64,000 bases of DNA, taken from the NCBI GenBank assembly GCA_020002185.1, contig CM034534.1:64283966-64347965 (forward strand), read 5' to 3'. Origin of the DNA: Paraescarpia echinospica. Taxonomy: Eukaryota; Annelida; Polychaeta; Sabellida; Siboglinidae. The position numbers and the translations under genes are program-made. Positions 1 to 11,044 of the stretch are shown here, piece after piece. Position 1 is the first letter of the stretch. Each line of letters starts with the position of its first letter. Below the pieces are notes generated by a model, which saw nothing but the letters and a program-made list of their open reading frames with translations, did not search any database and was not told the origin of the DNA.

Positions 1-974
1 GTACACTTAGCATTACAGTTGAAACTCTTCAAGGCAGGACAGTAAAAACGTCATAAAGCGCACAACTGAGGTTTCATTTTGTGGAGAAAAATTAGCCTTC
101 CTTAACTCATTTAAAACTGCATAATACATTGAATACTGGGCCTAATTTATGAAGGTCATCTGCACATGTTGTTGTTCATTTACAAATCCATCTACACATA
201 ATTGTTCGGTTATATGAAAACCACTTCAATTTAACATATTGACATATGATCTAGTTTGCATAAATATAATCTGTTTGCTGTTTTCGTTAATATTTTCAAT
301 ACCATGCCTGACTTCATAGAAGTAGATATCGTTTTAACGGGGATGAAACAAATTCAATCAGCGAATCTCTCTGGAATTAATTATACTAGCAAAATGTGGT
401 TTTGAGTGTTACATTTTGCTTATTCTTCTCGTTATAGCAGAACACATTGTCAAAATAATCAAACAATTGGAATTTATAGACGTATGTGTTGCATAAAATA
501 TGTATTTTTTTCAGAAGTAAATCCGAATAGTAAAATAATTTGTTTTAATACATTTAATGTTTTCTGCCAGTTGTGTAACACAGCGCATAGTGAAGATGGT
601 TGTGCAAAAATTGTCATATTATTGTTTAATAAAAAGATATTGATTCACAATTTGCCAATATTTGTTCAAAATGTCAACCATTTTGTTTTTACCGTGGAAA
701 CGGGGGTATGCCAGAAGAAAGTTCAATATTATTTTATTGAGTAACACCCAATCTACAGTTTGGGCAGAACAAATTGCAAATAAAAATATTATTCTCAACA
801 TTATGACGTCAATTGTGCAGAGTTGTGTAGCAGGAGGAACCTAACTAAGCCGCTAATCGGAAGTTGAAAGGTTGTAAGTCCTGCGCCATTTGTGCTGTTT
901 TGCGACGTCCTAAGTCGTCCTTACACTATCCCTTGAATGACAAAATGAACTTCCGCAATAAAAAAAGTCATGTG
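1..974. other. AT-rich gene-free stretch
   Basis: I see no coding exon here. The small open frames are AT-rich and have no recognisable domain or clear splice sites. The last part runs into degenerate forms of the downstream 93-bp repeat: copies of the GTCCTCGGTT word appear from about 980. Confidence 0.5.
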
Positions 975-3900
975 GAGACGTCCTCGGTTAGAGACTTAGA
1001 TAGCATGTGTGTCCTCGGTTGTAAGTCCTCGATCGTATGGTTCAGATCGTGCTGTGTGTAAACATGTGTGTGTCCTCGGTTAGATAACATGTGTGTCCTC
1101 GGTTATAAGTCATCGATCGTATAACGAAGAACAGTTAATGTGTTACCGAGTGTGTTACCAGAGTGTCCTCGGTTAGATAATATGTGTGTCCTCGGTTGTA
1201 AGTCATCGATCGTATAACGAAGAACAGTTAATGTGTTACCGAGTGTGTTACCAGAGTGTCCTCGGTTAGATAACATGTGTGTCCTCGGTTGTAAGTCATC
1301 GATCGTATAACGAAGAACAGTTAATGTGTTACCGAGTGTGTTACCAGAGTGTCCTCGGTTAGATAACATGTGTGTCCTCGGTTGTAAGTCATCGATCGTA
1401 TAACGAAGAACAGTTAATGTGTTACCGAGTGTGTTACCAGAGTGTCCTCGGTTAGATAACATGTGTGTCCTCGGTTGTAAGTCATCGATCGTATAACGAA
1501 GAACAGTTAATGTGTTACCGAGTGTGTTACCAGAGTGTCCTCGGTTAGATAACATGTGTGTCCTCGGTTGTTAGTCCTCGATCGTATAACGAAGAACAGT
1601 TAATGTGTTACCGAGTGTGTTACCAGAGTGTCCTCGGTTAGATAACATGTGTGTCCTCGGTTGTAAGTCATCGATCGTATAACGAAGAACAGTTAATGTG
1701 TTACCGAGTGTGTTACCAGAGTGTCCTCGGTTAGATAACATGTGTGTCCTCGGTTGTAAGTCATCGATCGTATAACGAAGAACAGTTAATGTGTTACCGA
1801 GTGTGTTACCAGAGTGTCCTCGGTTAGATAACATGTGTGTCCTCGGTTGTAAGTCATCGATCGTATAACGAAGAACAGTTAATGTGTTACCGAGTGTGTT
1901 ACCAGAGTGTCCTCGGTTAGATAACATGTGTGTCCTCGGTTGTAAGTCCTCGATCGTATAACGAAGAACAGTTAATGTGTTACCGAGTGTGTTACCAGAG
2001 TGTCCTCGGTTAGATAACATGAGTGTCCTCGGTTGTAAGTCCTCGATCGTATAACGAAGAACAGTTAATGTGTTACCGAGTGTGTTACCAGAGTGTCCTC
2101 GGTTAGATAACATGAGTGTCCTCGGTTGTTAGTCCTCGATCGTATAACGAAGAACAGTTAATGTGTTACCGAGTGTGTTACCAGAGTGTCCTCGGTTAGA
2201 TAACATGAGTGTCCTCGGTTGTAAGTCATCGATCGTATAACGAAGAACAGTTAATGTGTTACCGAGTGTGTTACCAGAGTGTCCTCGGTTAGATAACATG
2301 AGTGTCCTCGGTTGTTAGTCATCGATCGTATAACGAAGAACAGTTAATGTGTTACCGAGTGTGTTACCAGAGTGTCCTCGGTTAGATAACATGAGTGTCC
2401 TCGGTTGTAAGTCATCGATCGTATAACGAAGAACAGTTAATGTGTTACCGAGTGTGTTACCAGAGTGTCCTCGGTTAGATAACATGAGTGTCCTCGGTTG
2501 TAAGTCATCGATCGTATAACGAAGAACAGTTAATGTGTTACCGAGTGTGTTACCAGAGTGTCCTCGGTTAGATAACATGTGTGTCCTCGGTTGTTAGTCA
2601 TCGATCGTATAACGAAGAACAGTTAATGTGTTACCGAGTGTGTTACCAGAGTGTCCTCGGTTAGATAACATGTGTGTCCTCGGTTGTAAGTCATCGATCG
2701 TATAACGAAGAACAGTTAATGTGTTACCGAGTGTGTTACCAGAGTGTCCTCGGTTAGATAACATGAGTGTCCTCGGTTGTAAGTCATCGATCGTATAACG
2801 AAGAACAGTTAATGTGTTACCGAGTGTGTTACCAGAGTGTCCTCGGTTAGATAACATGAGTGTCCTCGGTTGTAAGTCATCGATCGTATAACGAAGAACA
2901 GTTAATGTGTTACCGAGTGTGTTGCCAGAGTGTCCTCGGTTAGATAACATGAGTGTCCTCGGTTGTAAGTCATCGATCGTATAACGAAGAACAGTTAATG
3001 TGTTACCGAGTGTGTTACCAGAGTGTCCTCGGTTGTAAGTCATCGATCGTATAACGAAGAACAGTTAATGTGTTACCGAGTGTGTTACCAGAGTGTCCTC
3101 GGTTAGATAACATGAGTGTCCTCGGTTGTAAGTCATCGATCGTATAACGAAGAACAGTTAATGTGTTACCGAGTGTGTTACCAGAGTGTCCTCGGTTAGA
3201 TAACATGAGTGTCCTCGGTTGTAAGTCATCGATCGTATAACGAAGAACAGTTAATGTTACCAAGTGTTACCAGAGTGTCCTCGGTTAGATAACATGAGTG
3301 TCCTCGGTTGTAAGTCATCGATCGTATAACGAAGAACAAAGTTAATGTGTTACCGATAAAGCGACTGGCGTCTCGGTTAGATAACATATGTCCTCGGTTG
3401 TTAAATTCGATCGCATAACGAAGAAACAGTTTAATGTGTTACTGGCGTGTTATCAGAGGTCCTCGGTTAGATAACATTATGTGTCCGGTTGTGTCATCGA
3501 TCGTATAACGAAGAACAAAGCACGTGTTACCGAGTGTTACCAGAGTGTCTCGGTTAGATAACATGAGTGTCCTCGGTTGTAAGTCATCGATCGTATAACG
3601 AAGAACAGTTAATGTGTTACCGAGTGTGTTACCAGAGTGTCCTCGGTCAGATAATATGTGTGTCCTCGGTTGTAAGTCATCGATCGTATAACGAAGAACA
3701 GTTAATGTGTTACCGAGTGTGTTACCAGAGTGTCCTCGGTTAGATAATATGTATGTCCTCGGTTGTTAGTCCTCGATCGTATAACGAAGAACGGTTAATG
3801 TGTTACCGAGTGTGTTACCAGAGTGTCCTCGGTTAGATAACATGAGTGTCCTCGGTTGTAAGTCATCGATCGTATAACGAAGAACAGTTAATGTGTTACC

Positions 3901-5766
3901 GAGTGTGTTACCAGAGTGTCCTCGGTTAGATAATATGTGTGTCCTCGGTTGTAAGTCATCGATCGTATAACGAAGAACGGTTAATGTGTTACCGAGTGTG
4001 TTACCAGAGTGTCCTCGGTTGTAAGTCATCGATCGTATAACGAAGAACGGTTAATGTGTTACCGAGTGTGTTACCAGAGTGTCCTCGGTTAGATAACATA
4101 TGTGTCCTCGGTTGTAAGTCATCGATCGTATAACGAAGAACAGTTAATGTGTTACCGAGTGTGTTACCAGAGTGTCCTCGGTTAGATAACATGTATGTCC
4201 TCGGTTGTAAGTCATCGATCGTATAACGAAGAACGGTTAATGTGTTACCGAGTGTGTTACCAGAGTGTCCTCGGTTAGATAATATGTGTGTCCTCGGTTG
4301 TAAGTCATCGATCGTATAACGAAGAACGGTTAATGTGTTACCGAGTGTGTTACCAGAGTGTCCTCGGTCAGATAATATGTGTGTCCTCGGTTGTAAGTCA
4401 TCGATCGTATAACGAAGAACAGTTAATGTGTTACCGAGTGTGTTACCAGAGTGTCCTCGGTCAGATAATATGTGTGTCCTCGGTTGTAAGTCATCGATCG
4501 TATAACGAAGAACGGTTAATGTGTTACCGAGTGTGTTACCAGAGTTTCCTCGGTTAGATAAAATGTGTGTCCTCGGTTGTAAGTCCTCGATCGTATAACG
4601 AAGAACAGTTAATGTGTTACCGAGTGTGTTACCAGAGTGTCCTCGGTTAGATAACATGTGTGTCCTCGGTTGTAAGTCCTCGATCGTATAACGAAGAACA
4701 GTTAATGTGTTACCGAGTGTGTTACCAGAGTGTCCTCGGTTAGATAACATATGTGTCCTCGGTTGTAAGTCATCGATCGTATAACGAAGAACAGTTAATG
4801 TGTTACCGAGTGTGTTACCAGAGTGTCCTCGGTCAGATAAAATGTGTGTCCTCGGTTGTTAGTCATCGATCGTATAACGAAGAACAGTTAATGTGTTACC
4901 GAATGTGTTACCAGAGTGTCCTCGGTTAGATAACATGAGTGTCCTCGGTTGTAAGTCATCGATCGTATAACGAAGAACAGTTAATGTGTTACCGAGTGTG
5001 TTACCAGAGTGTCCTCGGTCAGATAATATGTGTGTCCTCGGTTGTTAGTCATCGATCGTATAACGAAGAACAGTTAATGTGTTACCGAGTGTGTTACCAG
5101 AGTGTCCTCGGTTAGATAACATGTGTGTCCTCGGTTGTAAGTCATCGATCGTATAACGAAGAACAGTTAATGTGTTACCGAGTGTGTTACCAGAGTGTCC
5201 TCGGTCAGATAATATGTGTGTCCTCGGTTGTAAGTCATCGATCGTATAACGAAGAACAGTTAATGTGTTACCGAGTGTGTTACCAGAGTGTCCTCGGTTA
5301 GATAACATGAGTGTCCTCGGTTGTAAGTCGTCGATCGTATAACGAAGAACAGTTAATGTGTTACCGAGTGTGTTACCAGAGTGTCCTCGGTTAGATAACA
5401 TGTGTGTCCTCGGTTGTAAGTCATCGATCGTATAACGAAGAACAGTTAATGTGTTACCGAGTGTGTTACCAGAGTGTCCTCGGTTAGATAACATGTGTGT
5501 CCTCGGTTGTAAGTCATCGATCGTATAACGAAGAACAGTTAATGTGTTACCGAGTGTGTTACCAGAGTGTCCTCGGTTAGATAACATGTGTGTCCTCAGT
5601 TGTAAGTCATCGATCGTATAACGAAGAACGGTTGATGTGTTACCGAGTGTGTTACCAGAGTGTCCTCGGTTAGATAACATGAGTGTCCTCGGTTGTTAGT
5701 CCTCGATCGTATAACGAAGAACGGTTAATGTGTTACCGAGTGTGTTACCAGAGTGTCCTCGGTTAG
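975..5766. repeat. 93-bp minisatellite array, about 50 copies
   Basis: A unit of 93 bp recurs from about 1083 to 5766, with degenerate leading copies from about 975. Each unit contains two GTCCTCGGTT words, a TCATCGATCGTATAACG segment and a doubled GTGTTACC motif. Most copies are nearly identical. Variants differ at a few positions (CATGTGTG/CATGAGTG, TCATCG/TCCTCG, GTAAG/GTTAG, AACAG/AACGG) and cluster along the array. Around 3340-3550 there is an eroded block with indels. Because 93 is divisible by 3, the minus strand is open for 31-residue periods. Several units carry a Leu-to-stop change (TTA to TAA), so I do not regard it as a gene. Confidence 0.95.
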
Positions 5767-5949
5767 ACAGCAAAGCGTTAACAGTTTTATTGTTCGTTAA
5801 ATTGAATTAAAATATGTTTTCTTAGATTCATATAATTATATACTATGTATGTAAGGCATCTTTGACAAATTCCCCCACAACGTTACATTATTAAGGGCGT
5901 CCTCGGTTTGGGAGGTTGGAACAGATGTCCTCGGTTCGAACTCTATACA

Positions 5950-6155
<206 letters not shown>

Positions 6156-6199
6156 ACAAAAGAATAATTGGGGCCAGGAGCTCGACGACAAGCCACGCA

Positions 6200-7320
6200 C
6201 CGAGTCTTAAAGTATTAAACGTTTGGTGCTAACTTTACTTAAATGCTATGTATTCCTGCTTACGTTTACTTAAATTGTTTTTATAAAGAAATCACTTTCA
6301 ATGTGATCTTTAACGATGCCAACCTGAATACGTTCTCCGGTAGACGTACGATACAATATATTACGTCACACCGGTTGCACTTACTCTGTGCCAAGCTGTT
6401 GGCGGATCATAGTGTCTCTCAACATCCCAACTATCAACGAGGGCCCTACCTACCCACCTCGTGGACTACTTTCTGTGTCGCTCCAACAACGCTCTTTGAG
6501 ACAACCAACACCCTCGTGTACATCTAACGTAACTGCGAACGAATCATGCACGTGAGATTCAAGTACTCACAATCGAACCTATACTCCCCGTAAATACAAC
6601 ACATTGTGTACATTTCGGGGGATCTACACGCGGAATTCCAACGGATATAATAAAACAGCGAACGGATACTTTCATTGTCAACGTACAAGACGCCGAACAC
6701 TCCAATATTTGTTTTAATATTTCGCACTGGCTCGCGATGTCGACGTGTGCCTGTTGTTTGTACGGACTGCTGACGTGACTATCCAGTTCTGGCTCCAGCG
6801 TGTGACCAACCATACACATGCGTTAACACAAACATGCGAAAGAAAGAGTAAACGATACTCGCGGCACGTGATGCAGGCACTGACTGCGAGGTGGTATTAC
6901 TGTGCGTTGCTCGTGACAAGTGTTCTGTCGTTTCGTCTCCGAGACATGGTCACTCGTTTCTGAGGCAGTGTCTACGACGCGAGCAACTCTTACACAGCGT
7001 AGAGCCCAACACGCACAAGTTACGACCAGACGCGATTCGAGAATATTATTGTCGCGAGTCGGCTTGCGTCGGGTCGTAACATGTATGCATTCTTACGGCC
7101 CAATTTCGTCGGTTTTGTTGCGTTGGGTCGGGTCGGATCGAGTCGGGTCGTAAACGACATGACCGTACTGGAAAATAATTTCACGCGTACCCAACCCAGT
7201 CAGTCGAGTACACGCATGTTACAATCCGATGCGACTCGATGCAAGCTACGCTTAACGAAAGCTATCTGGTAGAATCGCGTCGGATCGCAGTATGTCTGAC
7301 TAGCTTAACTCACTTAGATC
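6200..7320. other. Gene-free, CpG-containing intergenic DNA
   Basis: No domain-bearing frame was found. From about 7020 to 7160 there are several GGGTCGGGTCG-type words, a short degenerate GTCGG-rich patch. The other open frames are short and lack support. Confidence 0.4.
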
Positions 7321-7339
7321 AGTTGTCATAATTTAGTCA

Positions 7340-7450
7340 TGTGATGACGTGTAGATGAGACCACGTTTGACTGAACTGACAGTCACGCACAGTACGTCAA
7401 TGACGTCACGTCACGTGTGTGGCAATGTATGACATGACGTCACATCTGTA
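7340..7450. promoter_or_regulatory. Cluster of CRE palindromes and an E-box
   Basis: Two perfect TGACGTCA palindromes lie at 7401-7408 and 7435-7442. A TGACGT half-site is at about 7345 and a CACGTG E-box at 7412-7417, between the CREs. TGACGTCA is the known CREB/ATF site. The cluster lies beyond the 3' end of the 7650-8288 minus-strand gene, so its target, if any, is unclear; it could serve an unannotated transcript. Confidence 0.4.
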
Positions 7451-7649
7451 CGACAGTTCACTGAAGGTAAAAGTCAGACCTACGAAACGTCCTGTTGAAG
7501 TAATGATGATATCACAAGTAGCGGTGGTCATGCTACTGCAAATTGTGTCTCAATGTCACGTGTTCGCTCCAAGACACTAGTCTGATGTCGACGTTTTCTT
7601 CTCGTTCCCCTTCTGCTCATCGGTTGTTGGATTTTACTGGCGGATCCGC

Positions 7650-8288
7650 CTAGCGAAAACACTTTGGCAGCCATCTGCGGCCGGCCTTGGGCTTTTCTGG
7701 CATCTTCTCTTCTGGCGGCTTGGGCGCCGATAAGGACGGGAATGACGACATCTGTGTCGATTTATTCTCAAGTTCTGGCGCTATGGTCTCTAATGTCGCC
7801 GGTGTTTCTAGCGATTCTGCTAGTGAGTTTTTACGCGATGGCGATGGCGATGGTTCTCGCGATGATGTTGGCGATGCCGTTGGCGATGCTGCTGGCGATG
7901 ATTCAGCTGACAAGCTTCCCGATGGGTCTACCGACAGCGGTGGAGGCATTGACGTTTCTAGCGACAGCCGCGATGGCACTGCATGCTGGTAGAGAAGTTC
8001 CTCCCGTTCCGCTATCGACGGCAGTGTCGGTGGCTTCGCCTCGGCCCATTCGTGCAACGTCTTTAAACTGACTTTATCAAGCAGCTCCGTCTCTGACTCC
8101 ACGACCATGGAGCTTATCAGGCTGCGGTCGCGGCTCCCCGGCGCCCGCACGACGCCGCCGAGGCACGGACTCCAATTCGAGTCGTCATCGTCGGAATCCG
8201 AGTCGGAATCGTCAATATCCGAGTCCCAGTCAAACAGCTCGACGAACCAGTTGTACCAGCTGTCGGTCGACGGGGGCGGAGGCTCCAT
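7650..8288 (-). CDS. Hypothetical 212-aa protein with FDWDS N-terminal motif
   Basis: This is an intronless reading frame from an ATG in a strong initiation context (GACCATGG) to a stop at 7650. I do not recognise the family. Residues 14-23 read WFVELFDWDS and are followed by an acidic Asp/Ser run to about residue 37. The middle (about 95-175) is rich in Ser, Pro, Ala and Glu and looks disordered. The C-terminus is basic and ends in WLPKCFR. The same aromatic motif followed by an acidic stretch opens the next gene upstream (8574-10730), so the two are probably tandem paralogues that diverged outside the N-terminus. An aromatic/acidic segment of this kind resembles transactivation or peptide-docking motifs, but that is inference. 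No signal peptide or membrane segment is visible. It could be only the first exon of a longer gene, although the stop is in a normal context. Confidence 0.6.
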   Translation of the reverse strand: MEPPPPSTDSWYNWFVELFDWDSDIDDSDSDSDDDDSNWSPCLGGVVRAPGSRDRSLISSMVVESETELLDKVSLKTLHEWAEAKPPTLPSIAEREELLYQHAVPSRLSLETSMPPPLSVDPSGSLSAESSPAASPTASPTSSREPSPSPSRKNSLAESLETPATLETIAPELENKSTQMSSFPSLSAPKPPEEKMPEKPKAGRRWLPKCFR

Positions 8289-8356
8289 GGTCGCTGAGCG
8301 GTGCCCACCGCCGTCGTCTCGCGCTGGTCAAGCGCGCCGAACGAAACAATCAACGA

Positions 8357-8370
8357 TGACGTCATTTCCG
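8357..8370 (-). promoter_or_regulatory. ETS-CRE-like composite site upstream of the 212-aa gene
   Basis: On the minus strand this reads CGGAAATGACGTCA, a GGAA (ETS core) abutting a CRE palindrome, about 70 bp upstream of the start codon at 8288. The same 14-mer with one change lies upstream of the neighbouring paralogue. Confidence 0.5.
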
Positions 8371-8429
8371 TTCGGCACAAATACCTTTGTGACGGACAGC
8401 GAGCGTAGGTGATTTCGATGAAAGCGAAT

Positions 8430-8535
8430 TTGCGTTGTGAGCATGTGTGCGTGTGTGCGTGTGTGCGTGTGTGCGTGTGTGCGTTTGTGTTTGTGTGTAT
8501 GCGTGTGCGTGTGTGTGTGCGTGCGTGCGTGCGGA
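8430..8535. repeat. (GTGTGC)n microsatellite
   Basis: GTGTGTGC and GTGCGTGC repeats lie between the two minus-strand genes, in the 285-bp spacer that also holds the promoter of the downstream one. Confidence 0.9.
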
Positions 8536-8573
8536 TGTGTACAAGCACTACAGTACCGCGGTCAGGTCGTACG

Positions 8574-10730
8574 TCAGCGCCAGTTGGCGACTCGTATTTG
8601 ATTGTCCCTTAGGATCGTCCCAGGTTTGCACTTCCGCCCGTCCTGTTGCGTCGACGCCTGCCACGCCACCTGGCTGTTGAGATTGTGTTGTCCGCCCACA
8701 GCGACGTCTCCGTGAATGTTCACATGTCGCGGTGGTTGGTTGTTGACGACGTTTTTGATGCCCGCCGCGTCAGTCCATGGCTTTGCTTCGTTGCGGACTT
8801 CGACTGGGCAGAATAGATCATCCAGCGTCAACTGAGTGAGTCCCTTCCGGTATATCGTCGCTAGCGCCTCCACGTCGATGCTCCCTCTCGCTGAAGTCAC
8901 GCCGTCGCGTTGCCACATTCGATTGTTCCGCCTCGTTGGCCTTCGCCGTGGTGCCGCGGGATTACGCGTCACCGTGATTCTCTCCCCGTCTCTAGTCCTT
9001 GCTGTCGTCGCCGTCAACGTCTTCCGGCATAAGAGGGTCTGCACAGACTGGCAGAGTACAGTCGCTTCGCTTACCGTGTTGCACTGACCGTCCGATTTCG
9101 ACTTCTTCGATCTGGCCCGCTTCCTCCGTCGTTTCGTTCCATTAAAGCCGATGTCGCCCTGTGGAGCGTCAGACTTCGAATCCTTAAGTTTGCTGATCTC
9201 GTATGGATGATTTGGTCCCGTAATGTTTACCTCGTTATTTTGGACGTCATACTTTGACACTTTCAATTTGTTCGTCTTCCACGGACGATTTGTTCCCGTG
9301 GTGTCTACATCGCCAGAGTAAAAATAAGGCTTTGACACCTTCGACTGGAGGTCCATTGGCATCGACGGACAAGTACCGCTTACGTCGCCTTCGTGAACGT
9401 CTGATGTTGATTTCTTCGAACAACGTTTCGCTGGCTTTGACGGATAATTAGTTGCTTTGATTTTTACGTCGCCATTGCGAATATCAAAAGTTAACTTCTT
9501 CGAACGAAGTTTCGTTGACCTCGACGAACAATCCGTTGCTTTCGTTTTGGCGTCGCCATTGTGAACGTCTTTTGACTCTTTCATACGACATTTCGTTGGC
9601 TTCGACGGACAATTCGTTGTTTTGATTTTGACATGACCATGGTGAATGTCAGACTTTGACAGATTGGAACACAAGTTCGCCGGTTTCGACGGACAATTCG
9701 TTATCGCGTGGTTGATGGTGCTTTGGTAAAAGTTAAACTTTGTCTCCTTCGAACAAAACTGAAAGTTCATTGGGTTCGAATGACAACAATGCATTGGTTT
9801 GATGTTGATGTCGCATTTGTGAACGTCAGACGTTGACTCATTGAGTGCCCGTTCTTGCTCCTTGCGCATCGTGATCATTTTCGTGCTACTCGACGTCCGC
9901 AGCGTCAGTCTGTTGATGACGTCAACGTTGCAGAACGTCAACCACCGCTTCCGGTGCTTCGAGATCCTCTCTCGCGACTTCCTCTCGTTGGCCCTCGGCA
10001 ACTGCTGTCGGGACCTGACGACAGACCCGCACGATAACTCTCGCCGGCGGAGACCTCGCGTCGGACTGAGGGACGAGTTGCGGGGGTAGCAAGGCCCCAC
10101 TTTTACATTCCGCTCTCGCGACCTCGACGCGGCGCTCAGACTCCGGATCTTCGCCTCGAGTCGCCTCTGACGTCGTCTCTCCAACGTAATCGCCATATCC
10201 AGCTCGGCGGTCGACGACCGGCGGATGAACTCCTCCAAAGGTTCCGAGGCGAACCTCATGCGTGTGCGTCCCTTCCGTGGCTGCGGTTTTGCCGAGTTTC
10301 CACCGACTGTCTGCTGGGTGTTGGCGTACGGTTCCACCGCCTTGTCCTCGGGCCGTGTCGTCTTCGCCGTGTCCTCGGGCCGTGTCATGTTCGCCGTGTC
10401 CTCGGGCCGTGTCATGTTCGCCTTGTCCTCGGGCCGTATCGTGTTTGCCTTGTCCTCGGGCCGTATCGTGTTTGCCTTGTCCTCGAGCCGTATCGTGTTT
10501 GCCTTGTCCTCGAGTCGTTTCGCCTTGTCCAAGTGGTCTCTGCAGCTGGACTCAGCTGACTGGGTAGGCGGCTTGCCTGCTTTGACTTGCCCGTCCGACG
10601 TGTCCGGCTGTACGACTGCGGCGGCATCATTCTCGGAGTCGGACTCAGCCTCGTACCCTGAGTCCCAGTCGAACAGGTGGACGAGCCAGCTGTAGCAGCG
10701 CGACGCTGCGCACACAACGACGGCGGACAT
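8574..10730 (-). CDS. Hypothetical 718-aa repeat-rich basic protein with FDWDS N-terminus
   Basis: This is a single long reading frame with an ATG at 10728-10730, no interruption and no recognised family. Residues 15-24 are WLVHLFDWDS followed by an acidic stretch, matching the N-terminus of the smaller gene 285 bp downstream. Residues about 67-130 are about seven tandem copies of a 9-residue unit (RPEDKANTI and variants) encoded by a 27-bp DNA repeat. An Arg-rich segment follows (about 145-245). Residues about 295-535 contain roughly eight to nine degenerate units of about 28 residues built on a S-K-S-D-V-x-x-G-D-V-x-I-x-x-T-N-x-P-S-K-P pattern. Arg/Lys clusters (RRRKRARSKKSK, RRRPTRR) could be nuclear localisation signals. 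A 718-codon open frame with a paralogous N-terminus argues for a real gene. Repeat expansion suggests fast evolution. A nuclear role is inference. Confidence 0.65.
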   Translation of the reverse strand: MSAVVVCAASRCYSWLVHLFDWDSGYEAESDSENDAAAVVQPDTSDGQVKAGKPPTQSAESSCRDHLDKAKRLEDKANTIRLEDKANTIRPEDKANTIRPEDKANMTRPEDTANMTRPEDTAKTTRPEDKAVEPYANTQQTVGGNSAKPQPRKGRTRMRFASEPLEEFIRRSSTAELDMAITLERRRQRRLEAKIRSLSAASRSRERNVKVGPCYPRNSSLSPTRGLRRRELSCGSVVRSRQQLPRANERKSRERISKHRKRWLTFCNVDVINRLTLRTSSSTKMITMRKEQERALNESTSDVHKCDINIKPMHCCHSNPMNFQFCSKETKFNFYQSTINHAITNCPSKPANLCSNLSKSDIHHGHVKIKTTNCPSKPTKCRMKESKDVHNGDAKTKATDCSSRSTKLRSKKLTFDIRNGDVKIKATNYPSKPAKRCSKKSTSDVHEGDVSGTCPSMPMDLQSKVSKPYFYSGDVDTTGTNRPWKTNKLKVSKYDVQNNEVNITGPNHPYEISKLKDSKSDAPQGDIGFNGTKRRRKRARSKKSKSDGQCNTVSEATVLCQSVQTLLCRKTLTATTARTRDGERITVTRNPAAPRRRPTRRNNRMWQRDGVTSARGSIDVEALATIYRKGLTQLTLDDLFCPVEVRNEAKPWTDAAGIKNVVNNQPPRHVNIHGDVAVGGQHNLNSQVAWQASTQQDGRKCKPGTILRDNQIRVANWR
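10340..10535 (-). repeat. 27-bp in-frame minisatellite inside the 718-aa gene
   Basis: About seven copies of a 27-bp unit contain TGTCCTCGGGCCGT on the plus strand and encode 9-residue periods (R-P-E-D-K-A-N-x-x). Because the unit is a multiple of three, copy number can change without breaking the frame. Confidence 0.9.
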
Positions 10731-10976
10731 GTCGTAGTCGAGTTGCCCGCGTAGCTGTGCGTGGCCGAGGGGGTGCTCACTGCCACGCCGGCTGGATTAC
10801 ATCGTCCGTGGATCGACTCAGGGAGTAGTGAAGACGGACGGACTGACTGCAACTGGACGAAGGCGACAGCAGCGCTTGACAACGGTGGTACATTGCGCGC
10901 GCGCGATCGTCGCTGTAGTTCCGGGGCTCAACAATTACTACGTCGTGACGTCGTACGTGGCCGGTTACGTCGTGCG

Positions 10977-10990
10977 TGATGTCATTTCCG
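10977..10990 (-). promoter_or_regulatory. ETS-CRE-like composite site upstream of the 718-aa gene
   Basis: The minus strand reads CGGAAATGACATCA, one base different from the site upstream of the tandem paralogue, about 250 bp upstream of the start codon at 10730. GTGACGTCGT-type words lie nearby at 10940-10960. Confidence 0.4.
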
Positions 10991-11044
10991 CCAGTTGTTA
11001 TTGCGGATGGCCGACTGACGAACACGACATTTTGATGAAGTGAA

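Noticed and set aside
1103..5680. Long minus-strand frames of 31-residue repeats over the 93-bp array
   Set aside because: The frame is open only because 93 is a multiple of three. Several units carry the same stop-creating change, there is no unique N- or C-terminal sequence, and some plus-strand frames are open too.
10340..10535. TGTCCTCGG word shared by the 27-bp coding repeat and the 93-bp minisatellite
   Set aside because: The shared word is only about nine bases and the neighbouring sequence differs; common origin is not supported.
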